Origin: an uncultured Brachyspira sp. | GTDB taxonomy: Bacteria > Spirochaetota > Brachyspiria > Brachyspirales > Brachyspiraceae | Direction: 5' to 3' | Assembly (NCBI GenBank): GCA_934725525.1 | Contig: CAKVCG010000074.1 | Location: 1-8,465, forward strand | Length of the DNA stretch: 8,465 bases | Shown here: one piece after another, positions 1 through 6,870 of the stretch | Position numbering within the stretch: the first letter of the stretch is position 1 | How the letters are laid out: each line of letters opens with the position of its first letter | The notes under the pieces: generated by a model | Seen by the model: only the letters and a program-made list of their open reading frames with translations | Database searches by the model: none | What the model was told of the DNA's origin: nothing | Program-made: the position numbers and the translations under genes

Positions 1-353
1 GCTATATTTGAAGCGACTTGCAAGAGTAGGGTAGATTTGCCGATTCCAGGCTCTCCTCCGATTAAAATGACGCTTCCAGATACTATTCCGCCTCCGAGAA
101 CTCCGTTAAGTTCTTCTATTTCCGTTGAAATCCTCGCGTTATCGAAAGTTTTTATTTTTTTTATAGAAGTGAGTAAAGCCTTGCCTACACTGGAATTTTT
201 ATTTATGTTTTTTACATTAATTTTATTTTCTTCTGGTTCGTTAAAAGGTTTTAATGTATTCCATGAATTGCAGGACGGACATTTTCCCATCCAATTAATA
301 GTCGTCTCCCCGCAGTTTTCACAGATAAAAACTATATTATTCTTTTTCGGCAT
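1..353 (-). CDS. radA: DNA repair protein RadA (N-terminal part, runs off the left edge)
   Basis: RadA is a RecA-like ATPase that drives branch migration during recombinational repair; it acts in the cytoplasm. The 117 visible residues begin with a four-cysteine zinc finger (C11, C14, C25, C28, in CENC and CPSC pairs) with the usual NWMGKCPSCNSWNT spacing. A lysine/asparagine-rich stretch follows, and then a Walker A motif, GEPGIGKST, at residues 100-108, close to its usual position in RadA. About three quarters of a normal RadA (roughly 450 residues) is missing beyond base 1. The start ATG lies inside the end of the GldG-like gene, giving a 17-base overlap in a different frame. Only a weak GAG-type ribosome binding site precedes it, so translation is probably coupled to the upstream gene. 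The identification is firm because both the zinc finger and the P-loop are visible. Confidence 0.95.
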   Translation of the reverse strand, partial: MPKKNNIVFICENCGETTINWMGKCPSCNSWNTLKPFNEPEENKINVKNINKNSSVGKALLTSIKKIKTFDNARISTEIEELNGVLGGGIVSGSVILIGGEPGIGKSTLLLQVASNI

Positions 354-2373
354 TATTGAATTTCTCAAATATTTTCTTTCTTCGTTTTTTGTCCGAATTC
401 CATAAAGCGAGTCCGAATATTATAACGACTAAAGGAACGACAACTATATTTATAACTCTCACAAACAATTTTAAACTTTCGGGAATTTGATAAGGAGGAT
501 TAAATATCGCTCCCTTTCTTCTTATGCTCATCAGTCCGCCGTCTCCAGCCATATAATCGATTAAATTCATTAAGAATATTTTATTCGCCTGATAAGCGCT
601 GTTTTTTCCTATGTCGTAAGAACCGATTACTATTATTTTTCCGTCGCTTGTAGAATTTATTCTGTTTATATTCGCGATATTTCCGAGATTATTATTCGTG
701 CCGTCATTTGCGATTTCTTTTCCTAAAAACGCGCTTTCCATTCTGCCTTCTGATATCGCTGCAAGAAGCCTTTTTGAAAATCTGCTCTCATCGGAAGGCG
801 CTCTGTCCATAGAAGTAAATATATTTTCAGTTTCAATCCAACTTCTATCGCTCGTATGAAGCAAAGGAGTTATTTTTACGCCGTCAATATTCGTATTAAT
901 CAAAACTTCCGAAGACATTGGCGAGAGTATTAAACTTATACTTTTCGTTATATCGTTTTTTGAATTTACATTTTCCGTAGTTATCATAGGAACATAATAT
1001 AATCTTTGTTCAAGTCCGTTCTGCTGATTTCTGCTTCTATAAGAATTTTCGTCAAATATCATATTTGAGGCGACATATAAACCGTAGTTTGTAAGAATAT
1101 CGTTTAATTTATTGTCGATTAAAACTAATCGAGGTTCGCCATATACGGGATAAGCGCTTTCTTCTATATTAAAACCGTTAAGCATAAATAAAACGGGTTT
1201 CCCGCTCATTATAAATTGGTCTATTTTATATAATTCGCTTTCCGTAAAAGGAGCTTGGCTTCCAGCTATAATCAAAGCGTCTATAAACGAAGGAATATTT
1301 TCATTTGTAATATTTATGATTTCAAAATTATGATTTTGGTTTATTTCTTCCAAATATTCCGTAAAACTATTATATCTGTCGTTCGGATTCCCGCCGAATT
1401 CTTGCGGAATATCCACATAATCTGGTTCGCCATGTCCCGTTATATAGCCTATATTTGCCTTGAGTCCGAGCATACCGTCAATATTTTTCAATATATCGTC
1501 TTTAACCGCCGCAAAATCTCCGTATAGAATCGAACTTGTGGATAATTCTTTTATATTGTCTCCGTTTTCTAAAACTAAAGAAAAATAAGCGCTTCCCTCT
1601 TTCACAATTAAATTTCCTCTTTCGTCTTTAATGTCGCCCCATTCCAACTTTTTTATATTTAATTTGTTCAATATTTCTTCGGCTTCTTCGTTATCGTTAG
1701 ACATATCCATATTATTGAAAACGACTTTATTCATAAGATTTTGATTCGCCTCGTTTACCGCTTGCATAATGGAATCTGGAACGGAAGTCGCGGCGCCTAA
1801 AGGAAGAAGTTCATAGATTTCGGGGGAAGCTATATAATAAATATTTAAATTATTTTCGAGTCTCCTTAATTTGTCATTTTTGTCCACTAATTTTTTTATA
1901 ACGGTATCTATATTATATTCCAAACCTTCGGTAGATTCTATAAACGGCAAAGTTTCAACGGAATCTCCATACAAAAACGTTAGTCCCATATAGGCTATTT
2001 TAGTTTGAGCTTGGTCTCTCTCTAATACGCTTATTTGACGAGAGTTTATTCCATATTGATTAGCTAAAGATTGATTTTTTGAAGCGTCTATAATTTCAAA
2101 CCTTATATTTTTCGATTTATAACCTTCGAATATGTCTTTTACATATTTTTCATAAGTTGAAAAAGGAGGCGGAAGATTCGGCGTCACAAAAAATTTCACG
2201 CTCATAGGTTCTTTTATATTTCTTATAAGGGTTTTACTTTCCCTGCTTAAGGAATAAACTTTATCCCTCGTTAAATCAAAAGAAGGGTTGAATTGATTGA
2301 TAATAGAATTGATTAAGATTATAATTACCAAAACTAAAATAAATGTTATGATTCTGTCTTTTTTCTTATTCAT
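337..2373 (-). CDS. GldG-like auxiliary protein of an ABC transport system, two membrane spans
   Basis: This resembles the GldG / ABC-type uncharacterised transport family, in which a large extracytoplasmic domain is anchored by a membrane helix at each end and works with an ABC ATPase and permease. Numbering residues from the ATG at 2385, the N-terminal span is about 11-30. The family-typical FDLTRDKVYSLS stretch is at 36-47, EYNIDTVIKKL is at 156-166, and GHGEPD, the small family signature, is at 317-322. A second span at about 645-662 is followed by a basic cytoplasmic tail. The ATG at 2373 is preferred because GGA lies 7 bases before it. The in-frame ATG at 2385, four codons earlier, has no visible ribosome binding site but remains possible. 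Length (678-682 residues) is normal. The gene overlaps radA by 17 bases. No ABC ATPase or permease precedes it; upstream is a divergent promoter region, so its partners must be encoded elsewhere if they exist. Confidence 0.8.
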   Translation of the reverse strand: MNKKKDRIITFILVLVIIILINSIINQFNPSFDLTRDKVYSLSRESKTLIRNIKEPMSVKFFVTPNLPPPFSTYEKYVKDIFEGYKSKNIRFEIIDASKNQSLANQYGINSRQISVLERDQAQTKIAYMGLTFLYGDSVETLPFIESTEGLEYNIDTVIKKLVDKNDKLRRLENNLNIYYIASPEIYELLPLGAATSVPDSIMQAVNEANQNLMNKVVFNNMDMSNDNEEAEEILNKLNIKKLEWGDIKDERGNLIVKEGSAYFSLVLENGDNIKELSTSSILYGDFAAVKDDILKNIDGMLGLKANIGYITGHGEPDYVDIPQEFGGNPNDRYNSFTEYLEEINQNHNFEIINITNENIPSFIDALIIAGSQAPFTESELYKIDQFIMSGKPVLFMLNGFNIEESAYPVYGEPRLVLIDNKLNDILTNYGLYVASNMIFDENSYRSRNQQNGLEQRLYYVPMITTENVNSKNDITKSISLILSPMSSEVLINTNIDGVKITPLLHTSDRSWIETENIFTSMDRAPSDESRFSKRLLAAISEGRMESAFLGKEIANDGTNNNLGNIANINRINSTSDGKIIVIGSYDIGKNSAYQANKIFLMNLIDYMAGDGGLMSIRRKGAIFNPPYQIPESLKLFVRVINIVVVPLVVIIFGLALWNSDKKRRKKIFEKFNNAEKE

Positions 2374-2410
2374 AATATATTCCATAATAAAATAAATTTA
2401 GATAGACTAT

Positions 2411-2439
2411 ATAATAATATATAATTCATTATAAAACAA
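2411..2439 (-). promoter_or_regulatory. Candidate promoter for the GldG-like gene and radA
   Basis: On the minus strand, TTGTTT (2434-2439) lies 17 bases before TATTAT (2411-2416). This predicts a start near 2404 and a leader of about 20-30 bases. A perfect TATAAT also lies at 2428-2433 but has no good -35 at the right distance. The whole region is so AT-rich that such boxes arise by chance, so confidence is modest. Confidence 0.4.
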
Positions 2440-2579
2440 GTGTTTTTATTGATTGTTAAACTATTTTTATATTGATTGCTAATATTTTAAAATTCACGCA
2501 TATTAAGATTTAATAATAAAAAATCATTAAAAATATTTTAACCGTTTCCGACAAATTAACATAATAATTTTATTAAAAA

Positions 2580-2608
2580 TTGAAAATATTATTATAAATT
2601 TGTATAAA
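2580..2608 (+). promoter_or_regulatory. Sigma-70-type promoter for the LOG-family gene
   Basis: TTGAAA (2580-2585) is followed after exactly 17 bases by TATAAA (2603-2608). The predicted transcription start is near 2615. GGAG (2623-2626) then lies 11 bases before the ATG at 2638, so the leader would be only about 23 bases. The boxes, their spacing and the position all agree. Confidence 0.65.
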
Positions 2609-2637
2609 ATAAAAAGTAAATTGGAGATACTTATTAA

Positions 2638-3300
2638 ATGAGAAGAGAAAATTACGAATTGCAGAATTACGATATGCAACAGGAATCATGGCGTATATTT
2701 AGAATAATGGGAGAGTTTGTCGAAGGTTTTGAAACTATGTCCTACTATAAAAACTGCGTGACGATTTTTGGAAGCGCGAGGACAAAAGCCGAACATCCTC
2801 ATTATAAAGCGGCTTATGAAACGGCAAAATTACTTGCAAAAAATAAATACGATATAGTAACTGGAGGCGGACCCGGAATAATGGAAGCGGGAAACAGAGG
2901 GGCTTACGATGCCGATGGAAATTCAATAGGCTTATGCATAGAACTTCCGCATGAACAAAAAACGAACCCTTATGTTAAAGAAGAGCTTAAATTTAGATAT
3001 TTTTTTGCAAGAAAGGTTATGTTCGTAAAATACGCGAAGGCTTTGATAATATTTCCCGGAGGATTTGGAACTATGGACGAAATGTTTGAGACTTTAACTT
3101 TAATACAAACGAAAGTGTTGCATAAAATTCCCGTAATAGTTTACGGAAAAGAATTTTATAAAGACCTTATTGGATGGATAAAAAAAGATATGATTAAAGA
3201 AAAATATATAGACGATGAAGATTTGGATTTACTTCATTTTATGGAAACTCCGAAAGAGGCTTTGAATATAATTAAAAATTTTTATAAAAACAAAAAATAA
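2638..3300 (+). CDS. LOG-family (TIGR00730) nucleoside 5'-monophosphate phosphoribohydrolase
   Basis: This 220-residue Rossmann-fold protein belongs to the LOG (Lonely Guy) family. Characterised members cleave cytokinin riboside 5'-monophosphates or other purine nucleoside monophosphates into base and ribose 5-phosphate. Both diagnostic motifs are intact: GGGPGIMEA at residues 76-84 (phosphate and ribose binding) and PGGFGTMDE at 140-148, whose final Glu148 is the catalytic acid. The conserved arginine lies in FFARK at about R125. The segment VTIFGSAR at 41-48 is the first beta strand and loop of the fold. There is no signal peptide, so it is cytoplasmic. The start is supported by GGAG 11 bases upstream and a good promoter. 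In bacteria lacking cytokinin signalling the real substrate is uncertain and may be AMP or damaged nucleotides. It is followed after 8 bases by a small secreted protein gene. Confidence 0.9.
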   Translation: MRRENYELQNYDMQQESWRIFRIMGEFVEGFETMSYYKNCVTIFGSARTKAEHPHYKAAYETAKLLAKNKYDIVTGGGPGIMEAGNRGAYDADGNSIGLCIELPHEQKTNPYVKEELKFRYFFARKVMFVKYAKALIIFPGGFGTMDEMFETLTLIQTKVLHKIPVIVYGKEFYKDLIGWIKKDMIKEKYIDDEDLDLLHFMETPKEALNIIKNFYKNKK

Positions 3301-3308
3301 ATAATTAA

Positions 3309-3887
3309 ATGAAAATTTTAATAATGTTTTTTTTAACGGGAAATTTTCTTTTCGCTCAACTACCCGCTTTTTTTGATTTGGACGGTTATAAGAATTTAAA
3401 ATTCGGTATGGGCGAAGAAGAAGCGAGCGGTAAAATTACAAATTATAATTTGATTCTGCATGCCGATTTTTTTGAAACTATAGAATTAAACAAAAACTCT
3501 TTCCTTAATATTTATAAAAACGATAAAGACGAAACCGCTTATTATTTATATTTTCACGACAATTATTTATATAGAATAGAAATATGCAATCATATAGGAT
3601 ACAGTTATAATAATCCGATATTTTCTTATCCATCGGAAGGCTCGAAGATAGACGATATAAAAGAAAAATTAATCGGAGAGTTTGGAGAGGTTTCAAAAAC
3701 CGACATTAAATATTATACTTTTTACGATAAACCTTTTGAGGAATATATTTTATGGTGGACATCCGATTTAGTTTCAATATCGTTATATATAAAGCCCGAT
3801 TTGGAGACTTTGGATAAAACAATCAAAAAATATTCTTATAGAATTTCTTTTTACGATGAAATTAAAATGAAAAAAATACATAAATGA
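3309..3887 (+). CDS. Small secreted (probably periplasmic) protein of unknown function
   Basis: I do not recognise this 192-residue protein. It begins with a short signal peptide: a hydrophobic core at residues 2-14 ending in LFAQ, with likely signal peptidase I cleavage after A16. The mature part is rich in aromatic residues and beta-strand-like stretches. It opens with a YKNLKFGMGEEEA segment (about 27-39), resembling the start of small periplasmic domains in which a G-M turn is followed by a helix with alternating Glu. There is no lipobox cysteine, no second membrane span and no obvious catalytic motif. The start lies 8 bases after the LOG stop codon and lacks any visible Shine-Dalgarno sequence, so it is probably translated by coupling or reinitiation from the same transcript. 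It converges on rsfS; the T-rich 54-base gap has no clear hairpin. Confidence 0.75.
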   Translation: MKILIMFFLTGNFLFAQLPAFFDLDGYKNLKFGMGEEEASGKITNYNLILHADFFETIELNKNSFLNIYKNDKDETAYYLYFHDNYLYRIEICNHIGYSYNNPIFSYPSEGSKIDDIKEKLIGEFGEVSKTDIKYYTFYDKPFEEYILWWTSDLVSISLYIKPDLETLDKTIKKYSYRISFYDEIKMKKIHK

Positions 3888-3941
3888 AACAATAGATTCG
3901 GAGCAAACAATTTTTTATTTTTATACCTTTTTTATTTTCTT

Positions 3942-4364
3942 TTATTTATCGTTAAACTCTATTTCTTTAGCATCAAGCCATAATTTATCCAAATCGTAAT
4001 ATTCTCTGCCTTCTTTTGTAAATATATGTATAACCAAAAAACCATAGTCGCTTAAATGCCATAAAGATTCTGGAGTATTGTCGTTTACGGAGTAGGGCAG
4101 TATTCCTTCTTCTTTAAATTCTTTATAAACAGCATCCGCTCCCGCTTTCATTTGAGGCGAAGATGAAGCCGTAGCCAAAATAAAAAAGTCAGACAAAGAA
4201 GTTATATCTTCCAAATCCAAAACTTTTATATCTTCAAGTTTTTTATCGTCTAAAATTTTAGCAGCTTTCAAAGTTAGCTCTTTAGCTTTTTCTCTGTCTA
4301 TAAATTTTTTTTTAACTTTTTTGTTTACGGTATTTTTTTCAATATTCTTATCTTGTGATTTCAT
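3942..4364 (-). CDS. rsfS: Ribosomal silencing factor RsfS (Iojap family)
   Basis: RsfS binds ribosomal protein uL14 on the 50S subunit and blocks joining with 30S, lowering translation in nutrient limitation. The 140-residue protein has a lysine-rich N-terminal extension (about residues 1-22) and then the full family core. Visible landmarks are SDFFILATASSSPQ at 58-71, WHLSDYGFLVIHIF at 102-115 and YYDLDKLWLDA at 122-132, all in the expected order and spacing. The start is well supported: AGGAAAGGA lies just upstream of the ATG, inside the end of the preceding LCP-like gene, which it overlaps by 17 bases in another frame. An LCP/LytR gene before rsfS is, from my recollection, a recurrent arrangement in Clostridia and spirochaetes, usually with nadD and yqeK nearby. 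Neither nadD nor yqeK is present here. Confidence 0.93.
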   Translation of the reverse strand: MKSQDKNIEKNTVNKKVKKKFIDREKAKELTLKAAKILDDKKLEDIKVLDLEDITSLSDFFILATASSSPQMKAGADAVYKEFKEEGILPYSVNDNTPESLWHLSDYGFLVIHIFTKEGREYYDLDKLWLDAKEIEFNDK

Positions 4365-5565
4365 AATAATCCTTTCCTAATATTAATACGGCGTTATTTA
4401 AAAGCCTTCTGTCCGTTTTTGCGTAAACTCTATTTATTCTGCATTCTTTTGCCACAATAAAACTTTTTTCTATCTGCCCGTTTCTTATAAGAACTACGCT
4501 TTCGTTCAAATTATTTATTCTAAAATTCCCGTATTCTCCCGCTTTAAAACCTCTATATCTCATTCTTATGCTTATTCTGTCGGCAAGTCCTCCGATTCCC
4601 GTTCCGTTCAAAACTATCAAACTTACATCTTCCGTTTCAAGTTCGCTTTTTTGAGTTTTAAGCCCGACATATAAAGTCAAATCGTCCAACTGTTTAATCA
4701 AAGCTTTCCCTTCCAATATCGGAGTTAGTAATCCTCGCTCGTTCATATTTGCGTCCGCAGATTCCACAATCAAAGTCCTTTCGCTACTGTTTGCAAGCAT
4801 ATCGAATAAAATTTTAATATCTGGCGGTCTTAAATTCGATTTCATTCTTGAAGCTATTTTGCCTCTCATATCTTTTGACATCATTATATTTTTAAGTTCG
4901 GGATTTTGTATAATTCCTATCATAGCGTTTATAATTACATCTTCCAATCGATATAAAGTTTCTATTTCTTCGTATCCTCGCATAGTCAAATAATGCAAAT
5001 AAGAAACGACTTTATTTCCGTAAAAAATCCATTCGCCTATATCGAAAGCGAAATTTTCTTCGTTAATAGGCTCTTCGATATACATTCTAACCCCGCCGAT
5101 TAAATCCACAATATCCGAAATTTGATTATTATCTACCGTTATTTTATAGGTTATTTTTTTTTCTATAGAAACTTCTATAGCTTTAAAAACGGCTCTCTTT
5201 CCCCCCGTTTCATATAGTTTATATAAAGGAATATTAACTTTTTCTTTATCTCTCCGCAAAGCTAAATTTTTTGGAAGCCCTATGATTCCGATTCTATTAT
5301 GCAAACTCGACACGACTCCGACATAAGCGCCGTAAGGAATATTATTATCGTCTATAAATAAAATCGCAAAATATAATTCTCTGTCATTTTTTTTAGAACT
5401 TTTTAAATCGCTATAAAAGAAATAGTAGAATAGTAATATTATGATTCCAATCCCCGCTATTATGGACGAAATCATAAATACCAACGCTTTTTTATTGGCG
5501 TTGCTTATAGATTTTAAATATTTATAATCGGATTTAACATTATTTTTCTTATTCACAATCGACAT
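4348..5565 (-). CDS. LCP/LytR-like membrane protein with LytR_C domain, degenerate active site
   Basis: A 405-residue type II membrane protein: short cytoplasmic N-terminus, one span at about 27-50, an LCP (LytR-CpsA-Psr)-like domain at about 65-222 and a LytR_C domain at about 314-403 (VLNGTGIGGLADRISIRMRYRGF is its typical opening). LCP enzymes attach polymers to the cell wall. The fold is recognisable from DLIGGV at 154-159, the ETGG turn at 119-122 and MRGYEEIETLYRLEDVI in place of the usual arginine-rich helix. The canonical PRD motif reads PKN at 98-100, and the Asp of the usual R-T-D segment is absent from PYGAYVGVV. It may therefore not be a standard transferase. The ATG at 5565 is the only reasonable start: the next Met (M31) is inside the membrane span, and a well-formed promoter ends right against this ATG. 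No ribosome binding site is visible. Confidence 0.8.
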   Translation of the reverse strand: MSIVNKKNNVKSDYKYLKSISNANKKALVFMISSIIAGIGIIILLFYYFFYSDLKSSKKNDRELYFAILFIDDNNIPYGAYVGVVSSLHNRIGIIGLPKNLALRRDKEKVNIPLYKLYETGGKRAVFKAIEVSIEKKITYKITVDNNQISDIVDLIGGVRMYIEEPINEENFAFDIGEWIFYGNKVVSYLHYLTMRGYEEIETLYRLEDVIINAMIGIIQNPELKNIMMSKDMRGKIASRMKSNLRPPDIKILFDMLANSSERTLIVESADANMNERGLLTPILEGKALIKQLDDLTLYVGLKTQKSELETEDVSLIVLNGTGIGGLADRISIRMRYRGFKAGEYGNFRINNLNESVVLIRNGQIEKSFIVAKECRINRVYAKTDRRLLNNAVLILGKDYYEITR

Positions 5566-5571
5566 ATAAAT

Positions 5572-5600
5572 ATAATATATTATGTTAAATAAGTTGTCAA
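5572..5600 (-). promoter_or_regulatory. Sigma-70-type promoter for the LCP-like gene and rsfS
   Basis: On the minus strand a perfect -35 TTGACA (5595-5600) is followed after 17 bases by TATTAT (5572-5577). Counting seven bases on, the predicted first transcribed base is at or next to the A of the ATG at 5565, implying a leaderless message. This agrees with the lack of any purine-rich Shine-Dalgarno sequence before that ATG. Confidence 0.65.
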
Positions 5601-5632
5601 ATTCTATATTTATATAAATTATTATATTGCTA

Positions 5633-5660
5633 TTGAAATTGTTTTACTTTATTTTATAAT
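5633..5660 (+). promoter_or_regulatory. Sigma-70-type promoter for the small protein/CsgG-like operon
   Basis: TTGAAA (5633-5638) and a perfect TATAAT (5655-5660) are separated by 16 bases. Transcription should start near 5667, giving a leader of about 26 bases before the ATG at 5693. It is back to back with the minus-strand promoter at 5572-5600; the two -35 boxes are 32 bases apart, so a regulator binding between them could affect both operons. Confidence 0.7.
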
Positions 5661-5692
5661 ATATATTATATATAAAATTACGGATAAATTAA

Positions 5693-5812
5693 ATGAATAT
5701 GGCAAAGAGAATGGTTTTTATATTAGGTTTGCTTTTGGCTTTCATATCAATAACCGCTATGACTTCTTATGATAGACCTAAAAATAAAAAAGATATAGAA
5801 AAAGATTATTAA
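5693..5812 (+). CDS. 39-residue single-span small membrane or exported protein
   Basis: A short reading frame encodes 39 residues: a basic start (MNMAKR), a hydrophobic stretch at about residues 7-23 (VFILGLLLAFISITAM) and a highly charged tail (YDRPKNKKDIEKDY). This is the shape of a small single-pass membrane protein or a signal-bearing exported peptide; I do not recognise a family. Support for it being real comes from position: it is the first gene after a strong promoter (TTGAAA-16-TATAAT), has a weak GGA ribosome binding site 8 bases before its ATG, and stops only 4 bases before the next gene. That next gene has no ribosome binding site of its own and probably depends on translation of this one. 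It could alternatively act mainly as a leader peptide for the CsgG-like gene. The tail lacks a conserved motif I can name. Confidence 0.65.
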   Translation: MNMAKRMVFILGLLLAFISITAMTSYDRPKNKKDIEKDY

Positions 5813-5816
5813 TTTT

Positions 5817-6842
5817 ATGATTAAATTTATTTTATTTATTATTAATATAATATTATTTTGTGGGACAAACTTATATTCCATAGCTATAACGGTTTTGCCT
5901 TTTACAAGTTCAAATATAGAATGGATAGAAGAGTATATGGTTGACGACGGTATTCCTAGAACATTGGAATATTCTTTAGTAAATACTCATCTATTTGAAG
6001 TAAGCGATTATGATTTGCTTATTTCTTATTTTGCCTCCTACGAAATTGTCGCTTCTTATAAAACATTGCAGACAAATTTGCAAGTCGCTTCAAAATTTGT
6101 TAAAGAAACTTTTGACTCCGACTATATGATAAACGGAGAAGTTTTAAATTTTACTTTAAAAAGAGGAGGAAAAGACACGGCTAATGTGGAATTAAAAGTT
6201 AATATTATGGATATAAATACTTTAGACATCGTAAAAACTTTCACAAATAACGCGAGTTATGTTTTGCCAGATAATAGTCCAGTTTATAAATCGGAAGACG
6301 CTTTATTTTATGAAAGCGCGCTTGGAAGAGCTTCGCTTTTGGCATCCGATAAAATTGTAAGCGATATTGTAAAATTTTTTAATATATCGGCGCTTTCCGG
6401 CATAATAACGAGAGTAGAAGAAAATAAAATATTTATTAATTTGGGAAAAAAAGATAATCTAAAAATCGGAGACAAATTCGATATATATAAATTTGAAAGA
6501 GTATTGGAACTTCCAAATGGGAATACAAATATTTTAGAAACAAATTCTTATACAAATACTCATACAAATAGTTTGAATCAGACTTTTGTAAATAAAAGCA
6601 ATATTCCTAAAACTTATTTTAACACTAATAACGCTATTGAAGAATATCGACATATAAGGAGCAATGAGAAAGGCGATGTTTGGTATACGAGCGAAATGCT
6701 TTATAGATATAGGTTCTATAATAAGAAAGAAGATTTTGTAACATCAGCCGAAGTTATAGAATTATACGATAATTACGCGATATTGGAGAATAAAAGCGAT
6801 AAAGAAATAGAGCTTATGATGAGGGTAAGGATAAAGGAATGA
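5817..6842 (+). CDS. CsgG/FlgT-like exported protein
   Basis: A 341-residue protein with an N-terminal signal peptide (hydrophobic residues 3-14, probable cleavage near S21). Residues about 22-188 resemble the CsgG-type fold: a first strand IAITVLPF, a VDDGI...LEYSL helix, a VSDYDLL segment, then DYMINGEVLNF and VELKVNIMDINTLDIVKT, matching the gadyli.G and v.d..tg.iv signatures of that family. Residues about 194-225 (GIITRVEENKIFINLGKKDNLKIGDKFDIYK) look like a FlgT C-terminal beta-barrel domain, completed by a second half at about 308-338. Between them is a low-complexity Asn/Thr-rich insert (about 233-275) with TNSY/TNTH/TNSL tandem repeats. Such proteins usually act at the outer membrane or periplasm in secretion or flagellar assembly. 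The exact role here is unknown. It starts 4 bases after the small protein gene and lacks its own ribosome binding site. Confidence 0.7.
   Translation: MIKFILFIINIILFCGTNLYSIAITVLPFTSSNIEWIEEYMVDDGIPRTLEYSLVNTHLFEVSDYDLLISYFASYEIVASYKTLQTNLQVASKFVKETFDSDYMINGEVLNFTLKRGGKDTANVELKVNIMDINTLDIVKTFTNNASYVLPDNSPVYKSEDALFYESALGRASLLASDKIVSDIVKFFNISALSGIITRVEENKIFINLGKKDNLKIGDKFDIYKFERVLELPNGNTNILETNSYTNTHTNSLNQTFVNKSNIPKTYFNTNNAIEEYRHIRSNEKGDVWYTSEMLYRYRFYNKKEDFVTSAEVIELYDNYAILENKSDKEIELMMRVRIKE
6540..6575 (+). repeat. Three 12-base tandem repeats inside the CsgG-like gene
   Basis: Three in-frame 12-base units begin at 6540, 6552 and 6564. Each opens with ACAAAT and has a variable second half (TCTTAT, ACTCAT, AGTTTG). 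They encode TNSY, TNTH and TNSL (residues 242-253). Another ACAAAT lies 15 bases earlier at 6525. Because the unit is a multiple of three, copy number could vary without breaking the frame. Confidence 0.7.
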
Positions 6843-6870
6843 TTAAAGATAAAAATAACGGAGTTTATTT

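Noticed and set aside
37..405. Plus-strand reading frame of 122 codons at the left edge
   Set aside because: It lies opposite radA and the end of the GldG-like gene, both strongly supported on the minus strand; its predicted protein is low-complexity with no motif.
1255..1527. Plus-strand reading frame of 90 codons
   Set aside because: Entirely antisense to the GldG-like gene, with no ribosome binding site or recognisable domain.
2386..2637. Hidden gene or structured RNA between the GldG-like and LOG-family genes
   Set aside because: The roughly 250 bases are highly AT-rich with stops in all frames and no long inverted repeat; only promoter-like boxes are visible.
2735..2926. Minus-strand reading frame of 63 codons
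   Set aside because: Antisense to the LOG-family gene, whose catalytic motifs are intact across the same bases.
3505..3696. Minus-strand reading frame of 63 codons
   Set aside because: Antisense to the small secreted protein gene and lacking any start signal.
3888..3941. Bidirectional terminator between the convergent genes
   Set aside because: The gap is T-rich on the plus strand but I find no stem of useful length before the T tracts.
5850..5870. Lipoprotein signal in the CsgG-like protein (LFCG around C15)
   Set aside because: Phe immediately before the Cys does not fit the small residue needed in a lipobox; a signal peptidase I site near residue 21 fits better.
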